Notes: a model not told the origin generated them from the letters alone. A DNA stretch of 27,547 nucleotides from GCA-2708415 sp964351905 (GCA_964351905.1 CAYGPG010000024.1:1-27547), one strand, 5' to 3'. Positions 1 to 8,795 are shown, counted from the first letter of the stretch. Translations and numbers: made by a program.

Positions 1-33
1 AAAAATATGAAAAATAATACAAAATGATGCTCT

Positions 34-74
34 TGGTATAAAATACCATAAAACCCCTTATTTTTAAGGGGTTT
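34..74 (-). terminator. Probable dapD terminator with a second small hairpin
   Basis: A perfect 10-bp stem (51-60 pairs with 65-74, loop TTTT) lies about 70 bases beyond the dapD stop codon. A second hairpin, TGGTAT/ATACCA at 34-39 and 43-48, follows it directly in the dapD direction. The T-run after the first stem is short on the minus strand and better on the plus strand (CATTTTTTT), so it may act in both directions. Confidence 0.6.
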
Positions 75-142
75 CGACATTTTTTTGCTAAATATTTGAT
101 TAAATTCAGCTTTTTGGCTGAAAAACGAAGCCTATTAAGCGT

Positions 143-961
143 TTAGTCGCGCAAAAGCCCGTTAATAGAGGTTTTGGAGCGAGTGCGTTCGTCGACGCGT
201 TTGACGATGACGGCGCAGGCTAAGTTTGGGCTTTGCGGTGTTTTTCCAGGCATTGTGCCGGGTACAACGACTGAATAGGCAGGGACACGGCCATAATGCA
301 CTTCACCTGATTCGCGATCAACGATCTTGGTGGAGGCGCCTAAGAATACGCCCATGGAGATAACGGAGCCTTCTTCGACCACAACGCCTTCGGCGACTTC
401 GGAACGGGCACCGATGAAAACATTATCTTCGATAATAACGGGGCCAGCCTGTAAGGGTTCAAGCACGCCGCCGATTCCAGTCCCGCCAGAGATATGGCAG
501 TTTTTACCAATTTGCGCGCATGAGCCAATCGTTGCCCATGTATCAACCATGGTGCCTTCATCAACATAAGCGCCCAAGTTCACAAAGCTTGGCATCAATA
601 CAACGCCTTTGGCGATGTGGGCAGAGTGACGCACGATGCAATTGGGTACGGCGCGAAAACCAGCGGCTTGGAAGGCTTTATCATCCCAACCGTTAAATTT
701 CGATGGCACTTTATCCCACCATGTTGAACCATCTGGTCCGCCAGAGATGGGGGACATATCATTGAGACGGAAAGACAAAAGCACGGCTTTTTTCAACCAT
801 TGATTCACCGTCCAGTCACCTGTGCCTTGTTTTTCGGCGATACGTTGTTTGCCGGCATCAAGATCATTTAACGCGGCCATAACGGCATCGCGCACTTCGC
901 CCGTTGTGGATGTGTTGATTGTGTCGCGGTCTTCCCAGGCTTGGTTGATGATATTTTCCAT
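143..961 (-). CDS. dapD: 2,3,4,5-tetrahydropyridine-2,6-dicarboxylate N-succinyltransferase
   Basis: This 272-residue protein is DapD of the succinylase branch of lysine and meso-diaminopimelate synthesis. It transfers succinyl from succinyl-CoA to tetrahydrodipicolinate in the cytoplasm. The N-terminal third is the helical DapD domain, with the family-typical run WTVNQWLKKAVLLSFRL at about residues 50-66. From about residue 105 the chain becomes hexapeptide repeats of a left-handed beta-helix (AHIAKGVVLMPSFVNLGAYV, then IGKNCHISGGTGIGGVLEPL), followed by the C-terminal VVPGTMPG segment. Length matches the usual 270-285 residues. It begins two bases after the stop of the upstream YihY gene, so the pair is probably co-transcribed. 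Its product feeds peptidoglycan, in keeping with glmU/glmS nearby. Confidence 0.96.
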   Translation of the reverse strand: MENIINQAWEDRDTINTSTTGEVRDAVMAALNDLDAGKQRIAEKQGTGDWTVNQWLKKAVLLSFRLNDMSPISGGPDGSTWWDKVPSKFNGWDDKAFQAAGFRAVPNCIVRHSAHIAKGVVLMPSFVNLGAYVDEGTMVDTWATIGSCAQIGKNCHISGGTGIGGVLEPLQAGPVIIEDNVFIGARSEVAEGVVVEEGSVISMGVFLGASTKIVDRESGEVHYGRVPAYSVVVPGTMPGKTPQSPNLACAVIVKRVDERTRSKTSINGLLRD

Positions 962-963
962 TA

Positions 964-1830
964 TTATGATGCTTTCGTTTTAGTTTGGTCTTGTTTGCTG
1001 TTATGCAGCTCTACATTAAAATATGCGCCGAAGATAAACAAAATGGCGGTAAAATAAAAGAAAATAAGTGTGAGCATGACACTGCCCAGTGAGCCATAAG
1101 CCGCGTTGAAATTGCCAAAATTATGAATGAAGCCTGAAAACAGCGTTCCGCCAATAATGAAGATGATTGTGGTTAGAATAGCGCCAGGATAGATTTTATA
1201 GTCTCTATGCTCCGCACGGTTGGGTAGGTATTTATGCAAGATGACGAGCGCGCCCATCAAGACAATGAGAGAAAAGCTGTAGCGAAGTGCATCAAAGATG
1301 ATTTCTTGTAATATACCTAAATGCAAAATGGGCGTTAGGATGGACCATATTAACGGCCCCAAGACCACCAGAATAGAGATAAAGAAAATGGTGAGCCCTG
1401 AAAATAAAATAAAGAAGATGCTTTGGATTCTTCTGCGCCATAAAGGGCGACGAATTTGTATATTATAAGCGCGGTTGAGGACAATGCGTAGGGCTTCTAT
1501 TCCAGTAGAGGAAGCCCAAAGGGTGGCAAGAAATCCAAAGGTTAAAAGCCCTGCAGGTTTGGCGGAGATTATTTCTATGACTGTGGGGGCGAGGGCTTCG
1601 GCGACTTCGGCGGGCATGAATCTGAACATATAATCAATAATGCGCGGCACATCATCAGGAGAGGTCAGGAAACCTGCTGCCGCCGCCAGAAAGATCATAA
1701 AAGGAAAGAGGGACAAGAAAGCGTTGAACGCAATATGACCTGCCGCCATTAGACCATCGTGACGCAACATGCGTTTGAAAGCATGAAAAAACAGCATAAA
1801 AATATCGCGGATGGTTTTTATAATAAACAT
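964..1830 (-). CDS. YihY/BrkB family inner-membrane protein
   Basis: A 288-residue polytopic membrane protein of the YihY/virulence factor BrkB family (older name RNase BN, now considered wrong for this family). The family signature is visible: an N-terminal amphipathic stretch, then GHIAFNAFLSLFPFMIFLAA at about 32-51, then the PAGLLTFGFLATLWASSTGI segment at about 92-111 and a set of hydrophobic helices to residue 275. About six membrane segments are expected. Its molecular role is unsettled; transport has been proposed for relatives. It lies directly upstream of dapD (2-base gap) and is divergent from the FemAB-like gene, with only 40 bases for both promoters. Confidence 0.88.
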   Translation of the reverse strand: MFIIKTIRDIFMLFFHAFKRMLRHDGLMAAGHIAFNAFLSLFPFMIFLAAAAGFLTSPDDVPRIIDYMFRFMPAEVAEALAPTVIEIISAKPAGLLTFGFLATLWASSTGIEALRIVLNRAYNIQIRRPLWRRRIQSIFFILFSGLTIFFISILVVLGPLIWSILTPILHLGILQEIIFDALRYSFSLIVLMGALVILHKYLPNRAEHRDYKIYPGAILTTIIFIIGGTLFSGFIHNFGNFNAAYGSLGSVMLTLIFFYFTAILFIFGAYFNVELHNSKQDQTKTKAS

Positions 1831-1870
1831 AGCCCTATCTTTACCACAAAAATCATCTTTATAATAAGAT

Positions 1871-2839
1871 ATGAAATGTGAAATTCAGTGGAATCAATTG
1901 TCGTTAGAAGAATGGGATGTGCGTTTTAAGTCGATTAAACGCTCCAACATCTTGCAAAGCTATGATTACGGCATTGCCAATGCAAAGGCCAATAGGCATA
2001 GCGCACGTTGGGGGTTGATTAAAATTAATGGGCAAGAGGTAGGGCTTGTGCAATTGGTTGAAGCTAAAATTCTGTGGGGGTTGTTCCATGCAATAATCTT
2101 GGATCGGGGGCCTTTGTGGTTCGATGGTTTTGGCGGCGCGGCGCACGTACAAGTGTTTTTAAAAGAATTTAATGCACAGTTTCCGAAACGTTTCGGGCGT
2201 AAACGCCGAATTTTGCCAGAGATTGATGATGGGGCAACAGCGTTAGCCTTAATTAAACAAACAGGTTTGAAGCGCGTTGAGGGTCAAACAGGATATCAAT
2301 CACTATGGTGGGATTTAGGGCAATCAGATGATAATGCGCGTACGGCGATGAAACCCAATTGGCGTGGTGCCCTGAAAAAAGTAGAGCAGAAAGCAGAAAT
2401 AAATTCTGACCTTAAAATTGAATGGGATGATCAAGGCACGTTTTATTCGTGGATCAAATTAAATTACATCATGGATAAGGCGGCGCGGGGTTATAACGGG
2501 ATATCGCCTAAATTATTGGATAATCTGGCCGCAATTTCGACATCGCGACCCAATATGGTGATAGGTAAGGTCAGCGTGAAGGTTGAGGCCGTTGCAGGTG
2601 TTTTGTTTTTATTGCATGGGCAAAGCGCAACCTATCAAATTGGCTGGTCATCAGATGAAGGGCGACAGGTGAACGCGCATCATATATTATTGTGGCAGGC
2701 ACGAGAAGAATTGAGAAAACGTGGTATTGAAGATTTAGACTTAGGTGGATTTAATGATGAAGACTCTGCCGCTGGATTAAAAAAATTTAAAATGGGAACA
2801 GGGGCAACGCCCTATAAATTGGTGGGACAATATGAATAA
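1871..2839 (+). CDS. FemAB-like GNAT-fold acyl/aminoacyltransferase
   Basis: A 322-residue soluble protein resembling the FemAB/FemX group (lipid II:glycine glycyltransferase-like; double GNAT fold). The C-terminal region gives the clearest signal: an HHILLWQAREELRKRG helix near residue 270, then LDLGGFNDEDSAAGLKKFKM and a GATPYKLVGQYE end. This corresponds to the conserved LGG...GLxxFKxGFG segment of the family. In Gram-positives such proteins add amino acids to peptidoglycan stems. In Gram-negatives the substrate is generally unknown, so the specific reaction is not claimed. The last 8 bases overlap the start of the next gene, indicating a translationally coupled pair. No strong ribosome binding site precedes ATG 1871. 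Confidence 0.72.
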   Translation: MKCEIQWNQLSLEEWDVRFKSIKRSNILQSYDYGIANAKANRHSARWGLIKINGQEVGLVQLVEAKILWGLFHAIILDRGPLWFDGFGGAAHVQVFLKEFNAQFPKRFGRKRRILPEIDDGATALALIKQTGLKRVEGQTGYQSLWWDLGQSDDNARTAMKPNWRGALKKVEQKAEINSDLKIEWDDQGTFYSWIKLNYIMDKAARGYNGISPKLLDNLAAISTSRPNMVIGKVSVKVEAVAGVLFLLHGQSATYQIGWSSDEGRQVNAHHILLWQAREELRKRGIEDLDLGGFNDEDSAAGLKKFKMGTGATPYKLVGQYE

Positions 2840-3671
2840 AATTTTAGTAGCGTTAATTTTGGTGATGGGTGTCGCGGGCAGCGCGAACGCCCAAGCCATT
2901 CAAAAAAATCAACAAGTGATGCAATATGATGTGTATGCAGGTGGTATCCATGCGTTGCAATCAAAGTTGGACGTTAATTTAGCTGATCAGGGGAAATACG
3001 ATATTTCATTGGCGGCACAAACCTATGGTCTGCTTGGCAAGCTTGCGCCATGGGAAGGTGTTTTTCAATCTAATGGTTGGGTGTTGAAAGATCGGTATCA
3101 ACCGCAATTGCATCGTTCGGTTGCGATTTGGCGTAAAGAAGAAGAAATTAAAAATTACAAATATAACAAAAATGGGAGCTTTGATTTCTATAGCCTTAAA
3201 GATGATAGCAACGATGGAAGTTCCAAGGCAGTTGATGATGAATTAACGCAAGGCACGACAGATATTTTAACGGCAACTTTAGCCACATTAGATTCTGTTG
3301 CAAATGGCGAGGGATGTAATGGGAGCTCAGAAATTTTTGATGGTAAGCGCAGGTTTAAATTAACGTTTAAACAAAAAAGAGAAGTCGTTTTAGAGGCTTC
3401 AAGATATAACATTTATGCAGGCCCTGCCGTTGAATGTGCGGCGTTGGTTGAACCCGTTGCAGGTAAGTGGCGGGAGAAACCAAGAGGATGGATGTCCATT
3501 CAAGAGCAAGGGCGTGCAAAAGGAACGATGCCAACTGTTTGGTTTGCCAGTGTAAGCGAAGGGCAGCCTGCTGTACCGGTAAAGATAAAAATTAAAACAG
3601 ATTACGGCACGCTTTTTATGCACATGACGCGATATGAAACACAAGGTCAAAAACTAAGTCTGAAGGAATAG
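2832..3671 (+). CDS. Secreted DUF3108-type protein
   Basis: A 279-residue protein with a clear Sec signal peptide: MNK, a hydrophobic core ILVALILVMGVAGS, then an ANAQA cleavage site around residues 18-22. The mature part is beta-rich and resembles DUF3108 proteins, which begin with a Y-x-V/I-Y-A-G-G-I/L motif (here YDVYAGGIHALQSKLDV), followed by a TYGLLGKLAPWEGVFQSNGW region. The expected location is the periplasm. DUF3108 proteins have no established biochemical role. The gene overlaps the FemAB-like gene by 8 bases, and an envelope function for the pair is an inference from context. The 78-base gap to glmU may hold a separate promoter. Confidence 0.75.
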   Translation: MNKILVALILVMGVAGSANAQAIQKNQQVMQYDVYAGGIHALQSKLDVNLADQGKYDISLAAQTYGLLGKLAPWEGVFQSNGWVLKDRYQPQLHRSVAIWRKEEEIKNYKYNKNGSFDFYSLKDDSNDGSSKAVDDELTQGTTDILTATLATLDSVANGEGCNGSSEIFDGKRRFKLTFKQKREVVLEASRYNIYAGPAVECAALVEPVAGKWREKPRGWMSIQEQGRAKGTMPTVWFASVSEGQPAVPVKIKIKTDYGTLFMHMTRYETQGQKLSLKE

Positions 3672-3749
3672 CTTAAAGGCCGCTATTTTGTTACTTTATG
3701 CAACATCATGTGACTTGTTTAATTCTCTAATTCGCTTAAAAATTTTACC

Positions 3750-5102
3750 ATGAATAAAGCTTTAAAAAATTCTGATTTAGCTGTTGTCATTTTAGCAGCA
3801 GGAAAAGGAACGCGGATGAAGTCATCCCTTTCCAAAGTCATGCACAAAGTGGCTGGTCGCCCTATGATTAATTGGCTGATTGATACGGCGGAAAGTTTAG
3901 AGCCAGAAAAAATCATTGTCGTCAGCGCACCTGGGCAAGATGACGTGGCCAGTGCCGTTGCGCCGCATAATGTGGCAATACAAGAAGAACAACGTGGCAC
4001 AGGTGATGCGGTAAAACCTGCCTTGGCGCATTTAAAAGATTTTAAAGGAAAAGTTCTTATTCTTTTAGGCGATGAGCCTTTTATCAGTGTTGATGTCTTA
4101 GAAGATATGATCGCACATGATGGATTATCTGCGATGGCGATTGAGCAGGATTTCCCTTCTGGATTAGGGCGTATGATTGTGAATGATGATGGAACCCTGC
4201 ATTCCATTGTTGAAGAAAAAGATTGTGATGACGAACAATTAAATATTACGACACGTAATGCCGGTAATTATTGTGTGCCTTCGCAGTATTTGAAAAAATG
4301 GTTAGAGCAATTAAGTGATGATAACGCGCAAGGCGAATATTACTTAACGGATGTTCCGGTTATTGCCGCGCAAGAAGGCGTAAAAACCAAGATTTTTGAA
4401 ACAGAGTTAGAGTGCGGGTGGGGTATCAATACACGCGCTGAATTGGCTTTGCATGAAGTATGGATACAAGATTTGCTTCGTACCGATGCCATGGAAAACG
4501 GCGTGACGATGATTGATCCAGCTTCGGTAACGTTGTCATGGGATACAAAATTTGGAACAGATGTGGTGATCGAACCCAATGTTGTAATTGGAGAAGGTGT
4601 TGAGATTGCCGATAACGTTAAAATTAAAGCGTTTTCTTACATTGAGGGCGCAAAAATTGAAAGTAGCGTTGAGATTGGCCCGTTTGCACGTATTCGTCCA
4701 AAATCTGTGATTGAAGAAGGGGCGAGCGTTGGAAACTTTATCGAGATTAATCGCTCCACCTTAAAATCAGGCGCGAAGGCGAAACATGTTTCATATATTG
4801 GGGATGCAACAATTGGCGAAAAATCTAATATTGGGGCGGGCACGGTGATTGCCAATTATGATGGATTTTTCAAACATCAAAGCACGATTGGTAGAGATGT
4901 TTTTGTGGGGTCGAACTCCACGATTATCTCCCCTGTTAAAATAGGAGATGGCGCAATTTTGGCGGCCAATTCAACGATTAACAAGGACGTTCCACAAAAT
5001 GGAATGGCTGTAGCGCGCGCACGTCAGGAGAACCATAATGGTTGGGCCAGTGAGTATCGCAAAATGAAGTTACAACAAAAGGCCAAAGAGGAAGAAGATT
5101 AA
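3750..5102 (+). CDS. glmU: Bifunctional GlmU: glucosamine-1-P acetyltransferase / GlcNAc-1-P uridylyltransferase
   Basis: GlmU catalyses the last two steps to UDP-GlcNAc, the precursor of peptidoglycan and lipid A. The N-terminal pyrophosphorylase domain (about 1-230) shows the nucleotide-binding signature LAAGKGTRMKSSLSKVMHK at about residues 15-33 and the ILLGDEPF metal-site segment near 104. The C-terminal left-handed beta-helix acetyltransferase domain follows, with the AKHVSYIGDATIGEKSNIGA run containing the catalytic histidine and then GTVIANYDG. Length (450) is usual for the family. ATG 3750 is the only reasonable start, although no strong Shine-Dalgarno is seen. glmS begins four bases after the stop, the same glmU-glmS order as in E. 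coli. Confidence 0.96.
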   Translation: MNKALKNSDLAVVILAAGKGTRMKSSLSKVMHKVAGRPMINWLIDTAESLEPEKIIVVSAPGQDDVASAVAPHNVAIQEEQRGTGDAVKPALAHLKDFKGKVLILLGDEPFISVDVLEDMIAHDGLSAMAIEQDFPSGLGRMIVNDDGTLHSIVEEKDCDDEQLNITTRNAGNYCVPSQYLKKWLEQLSDDNAQGEYYLTDVPVIAAQEGVKTKIFETELECGWGINTRAELALHEVWIQDLLRTDAMENGVTMIDPASVTLSWDTKFGTDVVIEPNVVIGEGVEIADNVKIKAFSYIEGAKIESSVEIGPFARIRPKSVIEEGASVGNFIEINRSTLKSGAKAKHVSYIGDATIGEKSNIGAGTVIANYDGFFKHQSTIGRDVFVGSNSTIISPVKIGDGAILAANSTINKDVPQNGMAVARARQENHNGWASEYRKMKLQQKAKEEED

Positions 5103-5106
5103 TTAA

Positions 5107-6939
5107 ATGTGTGGAATTATTGGAATTATTGGCAACAAAGATGCGGCACCTCAATTGTTGGAAGGGTTAAAGCGTCTTGAATATCGTGGATATGACTCCG
5201 CGGGTATTGCAACGTTAAATGATAATTTGCAAATTGACCGCCGTCGCGCTGAAGGTAAATTAATTAACCTTGATAATTTATTACAAGAACAGCCATTGGC
5301 AGGAAATATTGGTATTGGCCATACAAGATGGGCAACGCATGGTGGCCCTACGACTAATAATGCACACCCACACGCCACAGAAAAAGTGGCCGTGGTGCAC
5401 AATGGGATTATTGAGAATTATGCCGAGATCAAAGCGGAGTTAAAAGAACATCAATGTCAGTTTCAAACTGATACAGATACAGAAGTTATTGCGCATCTTG
5501 TGACGCATTATATGAAGCAAGGAAGCAGCCCACAAGAGGCGGCAGATAAGACATTTGCGCGCTTAGAAGGTGCTTATGCGCTCGCGCTTATTTTTTCTGA
5601 TCAAGATAATTTGATGATTGGCGCACGCCATGGGACGCCATTGGCGGTTGGGTATGGTGAAGGGGAGATGTATTTGGGATCAGATTCTTATTCACTCGCC
5701 CACCTCACACAAAAAATTACGTTTTTGGAAGATGGGGATCGCGTTGCTTTGACAAAAAATTCAGTGCGTATCTATACAGCGGATAATGATAATGTGGAGC
5801 GCCCTATTCGTGTGACCGCGCAATCTGGTGCGACAACGGGTAAGGGGGAGTATCCTCATTTTATGCTCAAAGAAATTTATGAGCAGCCTGCAGTTATTGG
5901 CGATACGCTCAATAGTTTTATTAATCCTGCAACGGGTGAGATTACGTTACCTGATAATATTATCGAAGCGATAGAACGCGCACCTCGTGTGACTTTAATT
6001 GCGTGTGGTACAGCATCTTATGCCTGTATGGTCGCAAAATATTGGTTGGAACAAATTGTGCGTATCCCCTGTGAAGTGGATATTGCGTCAGAATTTCGGT
6101 ATCGCGAAGCTCCGTTGCCTAAAGATGGTGTTTGTGTTTTCGTGTCACAATCTGGGGAAACGCTAGATACATTAGAAGCCCTTCGTTATTGTAAATCACA
6201 AGATCAAACAATTTTGTCTATCGTGAATACAATCGAAAGCACGATTGAGCGTGAATCTGATTTGGTTTTGCATACCTTGGCAGGGCCTGAAATTGGCGTG
6301 GCATCGACCAAGGCATTTACAACACAATTAACAACCTTGGCGTGTTTGGTTTTGGCATTGGCGTTTAAACGCGGCAATATTGAAGAAAAAGAGCGCAAAG
6401 CCTATGCGGATGCTCTTCGTCATTTACCCAAAATCGCCTCTGATATTCTTCAGCATGATGAGGCTATAAAGAGCATTGCAAAGCAGGTTTTTGAGGCCCG
6501 TGATATGCTTTATATTGCGCGCGGATCACTTTATCCAATTGCCTTAGAAGGTGCGTTGAAGCTTAAAGAAATTTCTTATATTCATGCCGAAGGTTATGCG
6601 GCAGGGGAGATGAAACATGGCCCGATCGCGTTGATTGATGATCATGTGCCAGTTGTGGTGGTCGCCCCGTCAAATGATCCGCTTTTTGAAAAAACATTAT
6701 CAAATGTTCAGGAAACAGTGGCGCGCGGCGGAAAAATTATGCTGTTTTCAGATGAAAAAGGCGTTCAAGCCATGAGCGATATTACAAGCTGGTCTGTTGA
6801 ATTGGGCGAGGTCCACCCTTTTGTAGCACCTATTCTTTACACCTTGCCGATGCAACTTTTATCCTATCACGTAGCCGTTGCCAAAGGCACAGACGTGGAT
6901 CAACCGCGTAACCTTGCCAAATCTGTTACGGTGGAATAG
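5107..6939 (+). CDS. glmS: Glutamine--fructose-6-phosphate aminotransferase (isomerizing)
   Basis: GlmS makes glucosamine-6-phosphate from fructose-6-phosphate and glutamine, the entry step to amino sugars. The chain starts MCGIIG, so Cys2 is available as the N-terminal nucleophile of the class II glutamine amidotransferase domain. GHTRWATHGGP, the HNGIIENY loop and the TDTEV segment confirm that domain (to about residue 215). Two SIS sugar-isomerase domains follow: LIACGTASYAC and SQSGETLDTLEAL in the first, then LEGALKLKEISYIHAEGY and GEMKHGPIALI in the second. The protein ends with the typical LAKSVTVE. The 610-residue length is usual. A GAGGAAGAAG stretch inside the end of glmU is a plausible ribosome binding site. 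No glmS ribozyme-like leader is possible in the 4-base gap. Confidence 0.97.
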   Translation: MCGIIGIIGNKDAAPQLLEGLKRLEYRGYDSAGIATLNDNLQIDRRRAEGKLINLDNLLQEQPLAGNIGIGHTRWATHGGPTTNNAHPHATEKVAVVHNGIIENYAEIKAELKEHQCQFQTDTDTEVIAHLVTHYMKQGSSPQEAADKTFARLEGAYALALIFSDQDNLMIGARHGTPLAVGYGEGEMYLGSDSYSLAHLTQKITFLEDGDRVALTKNSVRIYTADNDNVERPIRVTAQSGATTGKGEYPHFMLKEIYEQPAVIGDTLNSFINPATGEITLPDNIIEAIERAPRVTLIACGTASYACMVAKYWLEQIVRIPCEVDIASEFRYREAPLPKDGVCVFVSQSGETLDTLEALRYCKSQDQTILSIVNTIESTIERESDLVLHTLAGPEIGVASTKAFTTQLTTLACLVLALAFKRGNIEEKERKAYADALRHLPKIASDILQHDEAIKSIAKQVFEARDMLYIARGSLYPIALEGALKLKEISYIHAEGYAAGEMKHGPIALIDDHVPVVVVAPSNDPLFEKTLSNVQETVARGGKIMLFSDEKGVQAMSDITSWSVELGEVHPFVAPILYTLPMQLLSYHVAVAKGTDVDQPRNLAKSVTVE

Positions 6940-6948
6940 TTTTAATTT

Positions 6949-7623
6949 ATGAAACAGACGCTTTCTCCTATTTTTTGGTTGTGGATTCCTGTTGTTGTGA
7001 TGGGGGCGCAGATTATTTTAGAGCTTAGTTTGTCGACAAATATTTTGTCGCATCTTCATTCTGAAAATGGGCCTCATGAATTGGCAGAATTTTTTCTGCT
7101 TGTAATAGGATTTTTTGTTTGCTGTGCTTACTTTTTTAAAATTAAAAGTAAAACCAAGTTACTAAATTTTTGGTTTGGTTTGGCTGCGCTTTGTTGTTTT
7201 TATGTTGCAGGCGAGGAAATTAGTTGGGGGCAGCATATTTGGGATTGGGCTACGCCTGATTATTGGACAAGTGTAAATGACCAGCAAGAAACGAATTTGC
7301 ACAACACGTCGTCATGGTTTGATCAAAAACCGCGTTTAATTTTATTAGTTAGTATTGTGTTTGGCGGATTAATTGCACCCTTCCTTAAAAAGAAAAATAT
7401 TTTAAAGTTACCGCAGAATTTAGATTTTTTACTTCCATCGCAAAAATTAGGTGTCATCGCAGCTTTAGTTTTTATTCCACAGATTTTAGAAAAAACATTT
7501 GAAGCTTTTGACATTATTATCTTTGTTCGCTTCAGCGAAGTCCAAGAGCTTTACATGTTCTATTTTGTTTTGCTTTACCTTGTCATGCTGTACCAAAAAG
7601 TGACACAAAACTATAAACCTTGA
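6949..7623 (+). CDS. Multi-pass membrane protein with EEISWGQH motif, function unknown
   Basis: A 224-residue membrane protein that starts nine bases after glmS and is probably in the same transcript. Hydrophobic segments lie near residues 8-30, 44-62, 73-88, 128-146, 165-182 and 198-213. Between the third and fourth sits a polar motif block: AGEEISWGQHIWDWATP, then about 16 residues later QQETNLHN. An EExSWGQ block followed by NLHN looks like a conserved catalytic or metal-binding centre facing one side of the membrane, but I cannot assign an activity. Codon use and AT content resemble the neighbours. No signal peptide cleavage site is apparent. Confidence 0.75.
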   Translation: MKQTLSPIFWLWIPVVVMGAQIILELSLSTNILSHLHSENGPHELAEFFLLVIGFFVCCAYFFKIKSKTKLLNFWFGLAALCCFYVAGEEISWGQHIWDWATPDYWTSVNDQQETNLHNTSSWFDQKPRLILLVSIVFGGLIAPFLKKKNILKLPQNLDFLLPSQKLGVIAALVFIPQILEKTFEAFDIIIFVRFSEVQELYMFYFVLLYLVMLYQKVTQNYKP

Positions 7624-7714
7624 TTTATGAGCTTTTTTCAGGCTTACTATAATTAATCAAAATATCATAGTGTTCAAATTATAAAAATAATTTGCTTTAA
7701 CAGGGCAGGTTCAT

Positions 7715-8269
7715 ATGTGTAAATTTAAAAATCTGGGTGTTTCTTGGCCGCCTAAAGGTTGGAAACAACTTGGTGATCTTGAAAGTACTTACGGGCAGGC
7801 CATTTTAAAAAATCCAGCTTCGGCGCTGGTGACAGGATTATCCTATCTGATTGAACCGATACCGATTGTGAAGGCAGACGATCAACGCGGTTATGATTAC
7901 GTTGTCAACGTCAGTGGTTGGGAGTATAATATTTACAACGAAAGTCGTGAATATTCGATCTTATCGTATGTTTTGCATGAGAGAACGGAAACGCAATTAC
8001 CCAAACATATTTATATGTCTGATCTGAAAGCCAAGGCACAATCTTTACCTGTGGTTAAAAGATCTTGTCACCGAATTTTTATGGCCTCATTGTTTTTAAT
8101 GAAACAAATATCTATTAATCAAGTTCCTGAAACGGATCGGATATTAAAGCTGTATAAAATTCATCCTGCACAACGTTCTCTTTATAACGATGTAGAGCAT
8201 AGAGATGATTCCCTATATTGTGGCTTAACAGGTTTCAATAAATATTTTGATGAAACGAAGGTGGTGTAA
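7715..8269 (+). CDS. Hypothetical protein, no recognised domain
   Basis: A 184-residue open frame with ATG at 7715, preceded by GGGCAGG as a possible ribosome binding site. The protein has no signal peptide or membrane segment and I recognise no family. It is rich in aromatic residues (GYDYVVNVSGWEYNIYNES) and carries three cysteines (2, 116, 168). It is flanked by a 91-base gap on the left and is convergent with the FYDLN-acid gene on the right, with only 19 bases between the stops. Being isolated from both neighbouring operons, it may be lineage-specific. It is judged a real gene from its length, start context and lack of a competing frame. Confidence 0.6.
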   Translation: MCKFKNLGVSWPPKGWKQLGDLESTYGQAILKNPASALVTGLSYLIEPIPIVKADDQRGYDYVVNVSGWEYNIYNESREYSILSYVLHERTETQLPKHIYMSDLKAKAQSLPVVKRSCHRIFMASLFLMKQISINQVPETDRILKLYKIHPAQRSLYNDVEHRDDSLYCGLTGFNKYFDETKVV

Positions 8270-8288
8270 ACGTCTATCTTATTTTTGA

Positions 8289-8687
8289 TTAGCGCTTATC
8301 TTCGTCTTCTTCATCATCATTTGCGTCGTCAGAATCATCAAGATCATCTAAGTCATCTTCCAAATCATCATCAAGATCATCAGGGTCAGAATCGATTGTT
8401 AATGTTTCGTCATCATCATCATCTATGTCATCTTCGTCAACGTCATCAAGGCTTACGATGTCATCATCAGGGTCGATATCATCAATATCGTCTTCGTCCT
8501 CTTCGTCTTTTTTGGCTTTTGGTGCTTCTTTTACGACTTCTTCAGCCGCTGGACGACCACGACGGGATTTAACCTTTTCCTCACCTGTAAAGACAGTTTC
8601 GCAAGAGGGGCAAATGATTGGATCTTTATCCAAATCATAAAAACGCATACCGCAATTCATACAAATACGCTTTAAACCTTTAGACAT
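8289..8687 (-). CDS. FYDLN-acid (TIGR02300-type) zinc-ribbon protein
   Basis: A 132-residue protein with an N-terminal zinc ribbon and a very acidic tail. Cysteines at 9 and 12 (CMNC) and at 26 and 29 (CPSC) form a CxxC...CxxC pair around the MRFYDLDKDPIICP segment that names the family. A basic stretch (KVKSRRGRPA, about 38-47) is followed by some 70 residues dominated by Asp and Glu. This architecture is typical of an alphaproteobacterial family of unknown function. AGGAG lies nine bases before the ATG on the minus strand. The GAT/GAC repeats of the tail create the histidine-rich false frame on the opposite strand. Confidence 0.9.
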   Translation of the reverse strand: MSKGLKRICMNCGMRFYDLDKDPIICPSCETVFTGEEKVKSRRGRPAAEEVVKEAPKAKKDEEDEDDIDDIDPDDDIVSLDDVDEDDIDDDDDETLTIDSDPDDLDDDLEDDLDDLDDSDDANDDEEDEDKR

Positions 8688-8747
8688 TGGTGGGGACTCC
8701 TGTAATTCTTATTTGTTATTGCTTTAATTGCCTTATTTTAACGGCCG

Positions 8748-8795
8748 TGTCAAACAACATGTCAAACAGCAAGTCAAATGGCACATCTGGCAACA
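8748..8795. repeat. 12-bp tandem repeat, about 4 copies
   Basis: Units of twelve bases follow one another: TGTCAAACAACA, TGTCAAACAGCA, AGTCAAATGGCA and a decayed CATCTGGCAACA. They lie in the divergent gap between the FYDLN gene and the thiolase gene. They could be operator half-sites or simple replication slippage, and no regulator is recognised. Confidence 0.5.

Noticed and set aside
3719..4207. 162-codon open frame on the minus strand
   Set aside because: It lies wholly across the start of glmU, has no ribosome binding site and has a composition typical of an antisense shadow of a strongly coding frame.
5103..5106. glmS ribozyme
   Set aside because: Only four bases separate glmU and glmS; there is no room for a leader, and the ribozyme is a Firmicute feature.
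8285..8640. His/Leu-rich and Ser-rich plus-strand frames
   Set aside because: They are reverse-strand readings of the Asp/Glu-codon tail of the FYDLN protein; the minus-strand gene has a good ribosome binding site and a zinc ribbon.
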